Below the pieces are notes generated by a model, which was given only the letters and a program-made list of their open reading frames with translations, was not told the origin of the DNA and made no database searches. DNA of 34,422 nt, taken from JAFGED01 sp034430835 (GTDB lineage: Bacteria; Chloroflexota; Anaerolineae; B4-G1). The translations under genes and the position numbers were made by a program. Where the stretch lies: NCBI GenBank assembly GCA_034430835.1, contig DAOUDX010000338.1, forward strand, positions 1 to 34,422, written 5' to 3'. This document shows positions 7,738 to 16,079 of the stretch, piece after piece; the stretch's first letter is position 1, and each line of letters begins with the position of its first letter.

Positions 7738-8788
7738 GGCATCCCTCTCCACTCATCTCCCGTAAGCGGGCCAGCGATTCCAACGATGCAAAGACGGTCA
7801 CACAGTCTCCGGCGCGGAGGGTGACGTTGGGGGCCGGATGTGGATCGACAGAGCTTTGACCTTTGTGCAGGACGACTGTCAGGTCGAGGTCTTGCTCCAC
7901 CTGGGCGACGGTGCGTCCCTGCAACGCCGAGCCGTCCTGTATCGTGGCTCGTGCCACGTTCATCAGCACGCCATCCAGATAGAACGACTGGTCGATCTTG
8001 GCCCGGGTGGCGGCGGCGGCAAAGACGGGCGCGGCCAGCGCGGACGTGCTGAAGGCAGTGCGGATGCCGAATCCGCGCCGCACTCGCTCCGCCAGTTGCG
8101 TGTCGAACATACGCATGACGACCTTGATGCCTGGATTGAACTCCCTGGCCTCCAGGGCGATGTCGAGGTTGGCGAGATCGTCCTGGGTGCAGATGGCGAT
8201 GGCGGAGGCTTCCTGGATCCGGGCCTTTTCCAGCAATTCCTGCTTTCGAGCGTCGCCCACGAGCACCGGCACGTTCAACTGGCGCAGTTCCTCCAGCAAA
8301 GGCGCCTCAGGATCGCGCTCTATGCCGACGATTTCCTCACCCAGGCGGATCAGTTCTCTCGCGACCCGGTATCCGACCTTGCCCAGGCCGCAGACGATGA
8401 TGTGATTGCGATAGGTCGAAGCGATAGCCATTTGCCAGGCCTCCTTTCGTTCACGGCGGTTGACGAACGCCACGCCGAAGCGGATGACGCCGTCCACGAC
8501 CGTGGAGAGCCCAATGAAGGGAATAGCGAAGAAAAGTATCTGCAGCCCCGGCGCGCTGGGGAACGGCAGAAGCACTTCGGCCAGGGTAAGCATGAGGGTC
8601 GCGTGGAATGCCTCGGCCCAACTGAGGTGTTGCCCCGTGTCCGGGTGGATGTAGAAGAAGCGCATGGCCAGCGTGCCCGCGACCAGCAGGGTGCTGAAGA
8701 CGAGCAGGCTGACGCGGAACTGGCGCACCAAGGCCCACGTATCGTGCCACAGAACTCGAAGAAAGCGGCGAACGGGACGCGATTGCAT
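7652..8788 (-). CDS. TrkA/RCK-domain potassium-channel-like membrane protein
   Basis: A 378-residue protein. Two membrane segments (about residues 26-46 and 83-105) flank a pore-like loop, followed by a TrkA-N Rossmann domain (HIIVCGLGKVGYRVARELI) and a TrkA-C domain (residues 270-350). This is the architecture of RCK-gated K+ channels. The loop reads LTLAEVLLPFPSAPG where a TVGYG-type selectivity filter would be expected, so K+ selectivity is doubtful. The start is ATG 8788, not the upstream TTG, because GAGGTG lies 6 bases before it; that Shine-Dalgarno overlaps the stop of the phosphatase gene, implying coupling. Confidence 0.85.
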   Translation of the reverse strand: MQSRPVRRFLRVLWHDTWALVRQFRVSLLVFSTLLVAGTLAMRFFYIHPDTGQHLSWAEAFHATLMLTLAEVLLPFPSAPGLQILFFAIPFIGLSTVVDGVIRFGVAFVNRRERKEAWQMAIASTYRNHIIVCGLGKVGYRVARELIRLGEEIVGIERDPEAPLLEELRQLNVPVLVGDARKQELLEKARIQEASAIAICTQDDLANLDIALEAREFNPGIKVVMRMFDTQLAERVRRGFGIRTAFSTSALAAPVFAAAATRAKIDQSFYLDGVLMNVARATIQDGSALQGRTVAQVEQDLDLTVVLHKGQSSVDPHPAPNVTLRAGDCVTVFASLESLARLREMSGEGCHVKPEKAKGLRGSWLARLFSRKRRGNKG

Positions 8789-8796
8789 CGTACACC

Positions 8797-9501
8797 TCAA
8801 AAGGGCAGGTGAACCGCCAGACGGCGCACGCCGTCGCCTGTGCGGTCGAGTACCCGCAGCACCAGCACGCTGACGTCGTCATGAGGGCGTCCTTCGTCCA
8901 GGGTCAGTGCTTGCTGGAGCAGTCCGTCGGCCAGTTGCTGGGCGCTCGCGTTACCTCCGTCCACCAGTTCGCGCACGGCTGCTGGCACGTCGAGTGTCTG
9001 GCTTGAACGCGACCCGGCCGTTTCGAGGCCATCCGTGTAGATCACGACCACAGTCCCCGCAGCCAGCGGCAGCTCCACGATCTGCGGCTTGGTGTTGCGC
9101 CGCACGCCGACCGGCTCCGAGGGTTCGTCGAGCATCCGCAAGCCCTCGTTCGGGATGACGGCGATGGTGGGGCAGCGATTGTTTCGGGAGAGCACCAGCG
9201 TGCCGGAAACCAGGTCCACCGAGAGGATGTTCAGGGTAGCCGAGACTTTGCCGCCTTTGTAGGTGTAGAGGTAATCGTGAGCTGCACGCGCTGCCGCCCC
9301 ATCTCGCACCCCCTCGGCCAGCAGGGAGATGGCCTTGCGGGCCACGAGGTTGCTGATGGCCTTGGCCGCCCGCCCCGATCGCTGGCCGTCCACCAGCACG
9401 AAGGAGAGACCGCCATGGGGTCGCTCGATCATCTCCAGCGTGTCTCCGCTCTCGCTGGTGGCCCACTTGCCCACCTTGGCCGCGGCGACTTTTATTTCCA
9501 C
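8797..9501 (-). CDS. SpoIIE-type PP2C serine/threonine phosphatase
   Basis: A 234-residue stand-alone PP2C-like phosphatase of the SpoIIE branch. Metal-binding Asp residues are visible in FVLVDGQRSG, VIYTDGLE and HDDVSVLVLR. There are no sensor, PAS or membrane domains, so an input partner must act in trans. Enzymes of this branch often dephosphorylate anti-anti-sigma factors; no such factor is encoded here. It has a GTG start 6 bases after the yajC stop and continues into the channel gene, so these are one operon. Confidence 0.87.
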   Translation of the reverse strand: MEIKVAAAKVGKWATSESGDTLEMIERPHGGLSFVLVDGQRSGRAAKAISNLVARKAISLLAEGVRDGAAARAAHDYLYTYKGGKVSATLNILSVDLVSGTLVLSRNNRCPTIAVIPNEGLRMLDEPSEPVGVRRNTKPQIVELPLAAGTVVVIYTDGLETAGSRSSQTLDVPAAVRELVDGGNASAQQLADGLLQQALTLDEGRPHDDVSVLVLRVLDRTGDGVRRLAVHLPF

Positions 9502-9507
9502 GATCGT

Positions 9508-9795
9508 TTACTCTTCCTTGGACGTTGGTTTGGTCAGTGGCGGTGATTGGCTGATTGCGGCTGTCACGATCCGGATTTCCACGCCGGGCGCGATTTCGAT
9601 GCGGGCACGGTTCGCTTCGCTGTCCAGATGTGTCAGCTTGCCGATGATACCGCCGACAGTCATGACCTCACTGCCGATCTGCATCTCGGCCATTTGCTTC
9701 CGTCGCCGCCGCCGGGCCTGCCACTGCGGCAGGAGCATGAGCGCACCCAGGACGACGACGGTTCCAATGAGAAGAACGACTTGATTGGTATCCAC
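9508..9795 (-). CDS. yajC: Preprotein translocase subunit YajC
   Basis: A 95-residue protein with one N-terminal membrane helix (VVLLIGTVVVLGALMLL), a basic stretch (QARRRRRKQM) and the YajC core (GSEVMTVGGIIGKLTHL...VEIRIVTAAI). YajC is the small accessory subunit of the SecDF complex; secDF is not in the window. GTG 9795 is chosen because an AAAGGAG Shine-Dalgarno lies 7 bases upstream and the domain starts there. It is the first gene of a minus-strand operon with its own promoter at 9860-9887. Confidence 0.92.
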   Translation of the reverse strand: MDTNQVVLLIGTVVVLGALMLLPQWQARRRRRKQMAEMQIGSEVMTVGGIIGKLTHLDSEANRARIEIAPGVEIRIVTAAISQSPPLTKPTSKEE

Positions 9796-9859
9796 GTTCG
9801 GGCTCCTTTCCTTCTGGATCTTGGCACCAGCGGATTGTGCCTCCGCTGTGCCTGGCTGT

Positions 9860-9887
9860 ATTATACCCGCGTCGGGAAGTTGAGCAA
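9860..9887 (-). promoter_or_regulatory. Promoter of the yajC operon
   Basis: On the minus strand, TTGCTC (9882-9887) is followed after 16 bases by TATAAT (9860-9865). Transcription would start about 60 bases before the yajC GTG. The element is back to back with the histidine-kinase promoter. Confidence 0.65.
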
Positions 9888-9889
9888 AG

Positions 9890-9919
9890 TTGGAATTATT
9901 CCCGCGGTGTGCTATAATC
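9890..9919 (+). promoter_or_regulatory. Promoter of the histidine kinase gene
   Basis: TTGGAA (9890-9895) is followed after 18 bases by TATAAT (9914-9919). This places the start of transcription near 9926, about 30 bases before the chosen ATG at 9956. It also argues against the ATG at 9890, which falls in the -35 box. Confidence 0.7.
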
Positions 9920-9955
9920 TTCTCGAGATCGGGGAGCAGGAGCAGGGGCGCCGCA

Positions 9956-12900
9956 ATGCAATTCGAGAAAATAGAGTTCTGGAAACCCTGGACGACGCCC
10001 ACCTTCCTTCCATCGGTGCTCGGGGAGTACCTTCTGCTAGCACTGTATGGGGTGGTGGCGGTTGTGCTCCTGGTCTATCACCGGCGAGACTTCAGATGGC
10101 GCCGTCTGCCATTGCTTCTTGTTTTCTCCATCGCGCCGCTTTTCGTCAACCACCTCTTGGTGGTGACTTTTTCTCATCCGAATCTGCTGCCCCCGCCCAA
10201 CCTCCCCCTGCCTTCCGCTCAATCCTTCGCGCCTTTGTTCGGGACCTTGCTCATCTTCGTCGTCGGGGTGTGGCTGGGGGCAGGCCCGGCACTGCTGGTG
10301 GGCCTGATCAGCGGGTTCTTGCGTGTCGGCATGGCGAGCGGCGGCATTGCCGATCTCTTTCACTTTGCCTTCTTTGCCTTTCTGATCGGCTACTTCCTAC
10401 GGCAGGACTATCGCGGCCTTCTCCCAAGGATCGTGCGCCAGCCGATTGTAGCGGGACCGCTGGCAGTCTTGTTTGCCTCTCCTGTGTTGTTGCTGTCGGT
10501 CCTTGCCCGCACGGCCAGCTCGGGGTTGGCCGGGCTTGACTATGCGCTGCCGTTGACGGCCACGACTCTTCTCGCCCTCTTGCTGGAGACCGCCGTAGCA
10601 GCCATCGTGATGCAGATGTTGTATCTGGTTTCCCGAGCCGTACGCCCCGTCCGCACGGCGTATCGCCCGGCCCCCTACGCCCGCTCGCTGAACCTCAGGC
10701 TGCTTTTCCTCTTCGTCCCCCTGATCCTGATCGTGACCTGCCTGCTGCTCTACGCCGTGACGGTGACGACGCTCGGCGAGGCGACTGCGCAGGTGGTGGG
10801 CGAGATGGAGCGGAACGGCAACACCACCGCCGAGTACGTGACCTATCTCATTGCCGTCGGGGAGGGGCAGCTCGATACGTTTGCCGACGACGATGCTTTG
10901 TGGCTTGGCAGCCCGGCAGAGTTAGAGAGCCGCCTGCAGGGTGACGTGCAGAGCTCGGTGTTTTTCAATCAGTTGCTGCTCTTTGACGTCGGTGGAGAGC
11001 TGGTAGCATCTTCGGGTGGCGACGCGGAATTGACCACGCAGGAAGAAAGGCTGCTGCAGAACGCACTCGCGCAGTGGGCGAGACCGAGGCCCACGCTGAC
11101 CGCTCTCTCCGACAATAGGCTGGTCCTCTCTTTCATGTCACCCGTGGAGGATCTGGAGACCGGCGAGCGCTTTGGGATGTTGCTGGGGCGCACCGATCTC
11201 AGTGTCAACCCGATGATGCGTCAAGTGCTGCAGACGTTGCGGTGGTCGGGCGAGCGCGGTGACGGCTTCGTCGTGGAGCGGGTGGAAGAAGGGACTTGGC
11301 AGATCGTTGCCCACCCCGACCCTGATATGCTCCTCAACGAGTGGCTCAAGCGCGACGAACCGCCGCGCACCTATGAGGCGGCAGAGCCGGGGGAGGCTTA
11401 CGAGAGCCGTGCCAGCGACAACACTCGCCTGTTGGTGTACTTCCTGCCCGTGGCGGGGTACAGCGAGTGGGCCGTCGTCATTCAGCTTCCCTACGAGGTC
11501 GTGCTGGAACAGGCCGCCCAGATCGCCATCCCGTTGCTTCTCCTCCAGCTTCTGATGGGCGGGGTGTTGATCGTCGTCATCCCATTCTTCACCGGCTTGT
11601 TGACTCGGCCTCTGCAGCAACTCGCCGCTGCTGCGCGGCGCATCGCCGATGGCGATCTCACAAAGCCGGTACAGATGCCCGGCGCCGACGAAGTGGCACA
11701 GTTGGGAGACGCCTTCGAGGGCATGCGCGTGCGGCTGAAAGACCGGATGGAGGACCTCTCGCTCCTGCTTCAGATCAGCCAGGCGGTCTCGGCGACGCTG
11801 GAGTTGCCCCAGGGGATGCCCCTCATCCTCGAAGGGGTGCTCAAGGCAACCGGGGCAGAGGTGGCGCGCGTCGTGCTTTTCTCCGCCAACGGTGTTCCGC
11901 AGTTGGTCATGTCTCGGGGAGCACAGCGGCAGGGGTTGGGCTCGCTCGATCACGCGCTCGCCGAGACGGCTAAGGACGCCGAAACCCCCCTGATCGTGGA
12001 GAACCTGGCGCGGGCCAAGTCCCTGGCCGATGACACGCTGACGAGTGTGGTCCGGGCGGTGATCGCGCTGCCCGTACGCATCAAGGATCAAGTGGCTGCC
12101 GTGATGTGGGTGGGATATGCAGAGCCCCGAAAGTTCGAGGATTCGGAGATCGATCTGCTCAGCACGCTGGCCGGACAGACCGCGGTGTTGGTGGAGAACA
12201 CCCGGTTGTTCCAGGCGGCGGAAGGCGGGCGGCGGCGGCTGGAGGCGATCCTGACCAGCACGTCCGACGCGGTGCTGGTGACCGACCGCGACGATCGGAT
12301 ACTGCTGGTCAACCCTGCTGCCGAACATGCCTTTGGTGTGCGGGCCGACGAGGTCGTGGGGCAGAAGGTCGGAGGGACGGCGCTGGCTGACAACTTGGCG
12401 CGGGCTTTTGGGGAGCCCTTGCCATCAAGCGAACCGTTGACCGAGGAGGTGCCGCTGCCGGATGGCCGAACGTTGTACGCCAGTGTTTCGACCATCGTCA
12501 GCCCTGATGGCGAGCCGATCGGGCGTGTGGTGGTGATGCGCGACATCACCCATTTTAAGGAATTGGACAACCTCAAGTCCGATTTCGTTGCCACCGTCTC
12601 GCACGACCTACGCGCACCGCTGACGTTCATGCGAGGCTACGCGTCCATGCTCCCGATGGTGGGTGAGCTCACCGACAAGCAAAGCGAATACATTGACAAG
12701 ATCCTGCAGGGTGTCGGACAGATGGGCGAGCTGATCGACGATCTGCTCGACCTGGGTCGCGTCGAGGCAGGCGTGGGGTTGGAGTTGGGGCCCTGCCATC
12801 TGGGCGCGGTCCTGGTCGAAGCGGTTGAGGGCATGCGGCCCAGGGCGGTCGCCAAGGGGCTGACCTTGCGGTTGGAGCCACCCGATCGAGCAGCGGTGGT

Positions 12901-13252
12901 CGCGGGAGATGCGGCGCTGCTGCGCCAGATGGTCGCCAATCTAGTGGATAACGCGATCAAGTATACCCCCAGTGGGGGCAGCGTGACAGTTGGGCTGTCG
13001 GTGACGGACGCCCAGGCTCTGATCCGCGTGACCGATACGGGGATCGGTATTGCCGCAGAGGACCAGGTGCGCTTGTTCGAAAAGTTCTGCCGCATCAAAC
13101 GACGCGACACGGCGGACATACCGGGAACCGGCCTGGGATTGGCCATCGTCAAGTCCGTCGCCGAGCGCCACGGCGGGCGGGTGTGGGTGGAGAGCGAACT
13201 GAACAAGGGAAGCGCGTTCCACGTTCTCTTGCCCTTGACTGAGTCAGAGTAG
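9956..13252 (+). CDS. Large membrane sensor histidine kinase (multi-TM, HAMP, GAF, PAS, HisKA, HATPase)
   Basis: A 1098-residue hybrid-sensing kinase. Residues 1-240 form a block of about 6 membrane helices resembling a membrane sensor module. A further helix near 250-270 leads to an extracytoplasmic domain (about 270-505), then a helix and a HAMP domain (about 545-600). A GAF domain (about 605-750), a PAS domain (about 760-865), HisKA with the phospho-acceptor His883 in SHDLRAP, and an HATPase with DNAIKYT, DTGIGI and GTGLGL boxes follow. The start at ATG 9956 follows a purine-rich GGAGCAGG region and the promoter at 9890-9919. No response regulator is adjacent; the single-domain regulator at 29.2 kb is too far away to pair by position. 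The signal is unknown. Confidence 0.93.
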   Translation: MQFEKIEFWKPWTTPTFLPSVLGEYLLLALYGVVAVVLLVYHRRDFRWRRLPLLLVFSIAPLFVNHLLVVTFSHPNLLPPPNLPLPSAQSFAPLFGTLLIFVVGVWLGAGPALLVGLISGFLRVGMASGGIADLFHFAFFAFLIGYFLRQDYRGLLPRIVRQPIVAGPLAVLFASPVLLLSVLARTASSGLAGLDYALPLTATTLLALLLETAVAAIVMQMLYLVSRAVRPVRTAYRPAPYARSLNLRLLFLFVPLILIVTCLLLYAVTVTTLGEATAQVVGEMERNGNTTAEYVTYLIAVGEGQLDTFADDDALWLGSPAELESRLQGDVQSSVFFNQLLLFDVGGELVASSGGDAELTTQEERLLQNALAQWARPRPTLTALSDNRLVLSFMSPVEDLETGERFGMLLGRTDLSVNPMMRQVLQTLRWSGERGDGFVVERVEEGTWQIVAHPDPDMLLNEWLKRDEPPRTYEAAEPGEAYESRASDNTRLLVYFLPVAGYSEWAVVIQLPYEVVLEQAAQIAIPLLLLQLLMGGVLIVVIPFFTGLLTRPLQQLAAAARRIADGDLTKPVQMPGADEVAQLGDAFEGMRVRLKDRMEDLSLLLQISQAVSATLELPQGMPLILEGVLKATGAEVARVVLFSANGVPQLVMSRGAQRQGLGSLDHALAETAKDAETPLIVENLARAKSLADDTLTSVVRAVIALPVRIKDQVAAVMWVGYAEPRKFEDSEIDLLSTLAGQTAVLVENTRLFQAAEGGRRRLEAILTSTSDAVLVTDRDDRILLVNPAAEHAFGVRADEVVGQKVGGTALADNLARAFGEPLPSSEPLTEEVPLPDGRTLYASVSTIVSPDGEPIGRVVVMRDITHFKELDNLKSDFVATVSHDLRAPLTFMRGYASMLPMVGELTDKQSEYIDKILQGVGQMGELIDDLLDLGRVEAGVGLELGPCHLGAVLVEAVEGMRPRAVAKGLTLRLEPPDRAAVVAGDAALLRQMVANLVDNAIKYTPSGGSVTVGLSVTDAQALIRVTDTGIGIAAEDQVRLFEKFCRIKRRDTADIPGTGLGLAIVKSVAERHGGRVWVESELNKGSAFHVLLPLTESE

Positions 13253-13320
13253 AGCGGTTTTGCCGACTGCCTGCAGTAAGAGCATCTCATTGTGTCTGCT
13301 GATGGCTGTCTAGCTATTCT

Positions 13321-13335
13321 GCGCTTTGCAAGCGC
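13321..13335. repeat. Short inverted repeat upstream of the small membrane protein
   Basis: The 6-base arms GCGCTT and AAGCGC pair around TGC. It lies 44 bases before the start of the small membrane protein gene. It could be an operator or a weak hairpin; it may be chance. The rest of 13253-13378 shows nothing else. Confidence 0.35.
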
Positions 13336-13378
13336 CCGTGTGTCAAATCCGTGGTGAGAGAAAGAGAGAGATAATACG

Positions 13379-13717
13379 ATGCACCCAAACCAACCGAGAC
13401 CTCCATACGTTGACCAGATAGCGGCACACCAGATAGCTCAGGCGAGGATGAAGAGCTACACCGGCCCTGCGGTCCTTGTGCTTGTCCTCTACTTGTTGCT
13501 GTGGCTCCCGGGCTTTGTTGCTAACATCCTGTACTATTCTGACGCCCGCCGGATGGAGCGGATAGCAGGCTACGCGCTGCCCGGTAGCGGCTGCCTTGCC
13601 GTGATGCTGTGGCTCAATGTCGCGTCCGTTGTCATCAGCATCATCGGCGCATGCCTGGTGATCGTGCTAGGGCTCCTGGGGGTTATCACGTTGCCGTTTC
13701 TGTTCGCGTATGAGTAG
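13379..13717 (+). CDS. Small membrane protein of unknown function
   Basis: A 112-residue protein not recognised as any family. After a polar N-terminus of about 25 residues it has two long hydrophobic segments (about residues 30-52 and 75-108) separated by a short charged stretch (YYSDARRMERIAG). A purine-rich GAGAGAGA run lies upstream of the ATG. Its last codons overlap the start of ychF by 8 bases, so the two are likely co-transcribed, but nothing ties it to YchF function. The short overlap and the clean transmembrane pattern argue that it is a real gene. Confidence 0.65.
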   Translation: MHPNQPRPPYVDQIAAHQIAQARMKSYTGPAVLVLVLYLLLWLPGFVANILYYSDARRMERIAGYALPGSGCLAVMLWLNVASVVISIIGACLVIVLGLLGVITLPFLFAYE

Positions 13718-14813
13718 TCTATCGATTGGCATAGTCGGTTTGCCGAACGTGGGCAAGTCCACGCTTTTTAACGCGCTCACCAAGGCCGGCGCGATGGTCG
13801 CCGCCTATCCTTTCACGACGATCGAGTCCAACCGGGGCGTGGTGGCCGTCCCCGATTCGCGGCTGGCGGCGCTGGCGGCGCTGGTCGGGCCGGAGAAGGT
13901 GACGCCGGCGACGGTCGAGTTCGTGGACATCGCCGGACTGGTGCGGAATGCGCACAAGGGCGAGGGATTGGGCAACCAGTTCCTGGGCCACATCCGCAGC
14001 GTCGATGCGGTCGCCATGGTGTGTCGCTGCTTCGAGGATCCCGACGTGGCGCACGTGGACGGGACGGTCGATCCGCTGCGCGACCTGGAGGTGCTCGATC
14101 TGGAGCTGATCCTGGCCGACCTGGAGGTGGTGGAGCGCCGGCTGGAGAAGGTGCGCTCGGCGGCCAAGGCCAACCCGCGCGAGCACGCCGCCGAGATCGA
14201 GATGTTGGAAGACCTGCACGCTCGCTTGCAGGCCGGGGAGCGGGCGGCCGACTGGGCGGCAAGCGGTGACGCGCAGGCGGACCTGGCGCAGGAGATGAGC
14301 CTGCTCACTGCCAAGGAGCGCGTCTACGTGGCCAACGTCGGCGAGGGCGACCTGCCCGGCGGCGGTCCGCTGGCCGAGCAGGTCGCCCGCGTGGCGGAGG
14401 GAAACGGCGCGCCCTTTGTCGTCATCTGCGCCCAGATCGAGGCAGACCTGAGCGAGTGGCCGCCCGACGAGGCCGCCGCCTACCGCGCGGAGGTGGGGCT
14501 GCAACGGTCGGGGTTGGAATCGCTGGCCTGGGCGGGCCACGAGGTGCTCGACCTGATCACCTTCTTCACCATCACAGGGGGCAAGGTGGTGCGGGCCTGG
14601 CCGATCAAGCGGGACACGAGGGTAGCCCAGGCGGCCGGCAAGGTCCACACCCAGATGGAGAAGGGGTTCATCAAGGCCGAGGTGTTGAGCTTCGAGCAAC
14701 TGGTGGAGGTGGGCGACTGGCACGCGGCGCGAGACAAGGGCATCCTGCGCACCGAAGGGCGCGACTATGTGGTTCAGGACGGCGACGTGTGCCTGTTTCG
14801 GTTCAGTCCGTGA
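13710..14813 (+). CDS. ychF: Redox-regulated ATPase YchF (Obg family)
   Basis: A 367-residue protein of full family length. The G1 loop GLPNVGKST begins at residue 10, the switch region reads AYPFTTIE, and G3 is DIAGLV. The usual NKxD specificity motif is replaced by NVGEGD, as expected for YchF/OLA1, which prefers ATP to GTP. A coiled-coil region (about residues 130-200) and a C-terminal TGS domain (FFTITGGKVVRAWPIKRDT) complete it. YchF binds ribosomes and is linked to stress responses. The start is inside the 3' end of the preceding gene. Confidence 0.96.
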   Translation: MSSLSIGIVGLPNVGKSTLFNALTKAGAMVAAYPFTTIESNRGVVAVPDSRLAALAALVGPEKVTPATVEFVDIAGLVRNAHKGEGLGNQFLGHIRSVDAVAMVCRCFEDPDVAHVDGTVDPLRDLEVLDLELILADLEVVERRLEKVRSAAKANPREHAAEIEMLEDLHARLQAGERAADWAASGDAQADLAQEMSLLTAKERVYVANVGEGDLPGGGPLAEQVARVAEGNGAPFVVICAQIEADLSEWPPDEAAAYRAEVGLQRSGLESLAWAGHEVLDLITFFTITGGKVVRAWPIKRDTRVAQAAGKVHTQMEKGFIKAEVLSFEQLVEVGDWHAARDKGILRTEGRDYVVQDGDVCLFRFSP

Positions 14814-14819
14814 ATGTGC

Positions 14820-14843
14820 AGGCGCGATTTCGAGATCGCGCCT
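14820..14843. repeat. Hairpin between convergent ychF and methyltransferase genes
   Basis: The arms AGGCGCGAT and ATCGCGCCT pair perfectly around a 6-base loop. It begins 7 bases after the ychF stop and its right arm includes two bases of the TAG stop of the methyltransferase on the other strand. There is no T-run on either side, so it is not a classical intrinsic terminator. It may protect both mRNA ends or be a REP-like element. Confidence 0.75.
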
Positions 14844-15555
14844 ACGCGCGATGGCTTCCTCGGTCGTTCTGTTCGGCGCTCAAATCGCGTTGCGCGAGCT
14901 TTTCCGCGACGATGACCGGCATCTTCGGGCCTCTGCCCCTTGGGGTGGCGACTGTGACGCGCAGCCCCGCCACTGTCGCGTTCTGCACGTATCCCACAAA
15001 AATACGCTTCGCCGGCGCGCCGAAGAAGAGGTCCGTGACCCGGTTCAGGAGGCGGCTGTTCAGATTGGCTACCATCCCCACGACGACAAACCGCCCACCA
15101 TCCGTGCCTGTGCCGGGGTCGGGGCCGCGCAGCAGCCGGGCAACCTCGTGCAGCGTCGCCGGGCTGGCGATGTATTCGGCGGGGAAGGTGGCGACGATCG
15201 TATCAAAGCTCTCGTCGGCAAAGGGCGCGCGCTGCACCAGCGCGCGCACGCGCGGCGACTGAATCCCCCGTTGCGCCATCTTGCGCGCAGTAATGCGGTG
15301 CATTGCCGGCGAGAGGTCGATCCCGCATGCGTGCATGCCGCGTTGCGCCATCTCGACCAGTAGCTCGCCTGTGCCGAATCCCACCTCCAGAATCCGCTGG
15401 CCAACCGCATAGTCCAGGGCCGTCTTGCGCCAGCGATCCCACTGACCAAAGCTGACCAGCCAGCTCACCACGTCGTAGGTCCAGGCGAACTCGTTGTAGA
15501 GACGGTGGGTGGCCCACAGGTAGAGCTTGGCCAGCCAGAGCGCGATGCGTTTCAT
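14842..15555 (-). CDS. Class I SAM-dependent methyltransferase
   Basis: A 237-residue protein with the SAM-binding motif I ILEVGFGTGELLVEMAQRG and the acidic loop CGIDLSPAMHRI, followed by FDTIVATFPAEYI in the motif IV position. This is the UbiE/COQ5-like Methyltransf_11 fold. The N-terminal region (ATHRLYNEFAWTYDVVSWLVSFGQWDRWR) matches the start of phospholipid or quinone methyltransferases, suggesting a lipid or hydrophobic substrate; this is inference. ATG 15555 lies 8 bases after the Nudix stop with GGAGG just before it. It is the last gene of the radical SAM / toroid / Nudix operon. Confidence 0.85.
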   Translation of the reverse strand: MKRIALWLAKLYLWATHRLYNEFAWTYDVVSWLVSFGQWDRWRKTALDYAVGQRILEVGFGTGELLVEMAQRGMHACGIDLSPAMHRITARKMAQRGIQSPRVRALVQRAPFADESFDTIVATFPAEYIASPATLHEVARLLRGPDPGTGTDGGRFVVVGMVANLNSRLLNRVTDLFFGAPAKRIFVGYVQNATVAGLRVTVATPRGRGPKMPVIVAEKLAQRDLSAEQNDRGSHRA

Positions 15556-15563
15556 GCCCTCCG

Positions 15564-16079
15564 TCAGTCCTGTCGCGAGAAGGTCACGATCAGCCGATCC
15601 TGTTCGTCGTAGTGATAGTGGGCAAAGAAGGGCGGCTCGTCCGCGCCCATGGCCAGCACGCGGGGGAGCAGGATGGGAAGGTCTTCCACCAGGTCCAGCT
15701 CGCTCACCTGATCGCGCGCGATCCACTCCAGCGCGCCTTCGTCCGATGGGCGCGTGTCCTTCGCGGCGGCAGTGGCGGTGAAGACAAAGACCAGGATGCC
15801 CGCGCTGGCGCTTGCGTCCACAGGGATATTGATCACCCCCCGCAGTCGCAGGTCGTGCACCTCCAGCCCCGTCTCTTCCTCGATCTCGCGCCGGGCGGCG
15901 TTGTAGACGTCCTCGCCCGCCTCCACGTGCCCGCCCACGCCGTTGTACTTGTCGGGCCAGATGCGCTTGTCGGGCGCGCCGCGCAACAGCAACACCTCGT
16001 CGCCGTGGGTGACAAAGCACAGCGTGCGCGGCGTGACCCGGTATCGGTCCTCGACGATCTTTTGATCCGCTGATCCCAT
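15564..16079 (-). CDS. Nudix hydrolase (MutT-like)
   Basis: A 171-residue protein with a complete Nudix box from Gly50 to Gly71 (GGHVEAGED...REIEEETGL). The core before it, RTLCFVTHGDEVLLLRGA, is typical of MutT/8-oxo-dGTP or other nucleoside-diphosphate hydrolases, but specificity cannot be read from the box. The ATG overlaps the stop of the upstream toroid protein as TGATG, showing tight coupling. Confidence 0.9.
   Translation of the reverse strand: MGSADQKIVEDRYRVTPRTLCFVTHGDEVLLLRGAPDKRIWPDKYNGVGGHVEAGEDVYNAARREIEEETGLEVHDLRLRGVINIPVDASASAGILVFVFTATAAAKDTRPSDEGALEWIARDQVSELDLVEDLPILLPRVLAMGADEPPFFAHYHYDEQDRLIVTFSRQD

Noticed and set aside
11138..12328. A 396-codon minus-strand frame opposite the histidine kinase
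   Set aside because: HAMP, GAF and PAS motifs are on the plus strand; the opposite frame has no recognisable domain.
13719..14723. A 334-codon minus-strand frame opposite ychF
   Set aside because: Shadow frame of a strongly conserved ATPase; low-complexity composition and no ribosome-binding site.
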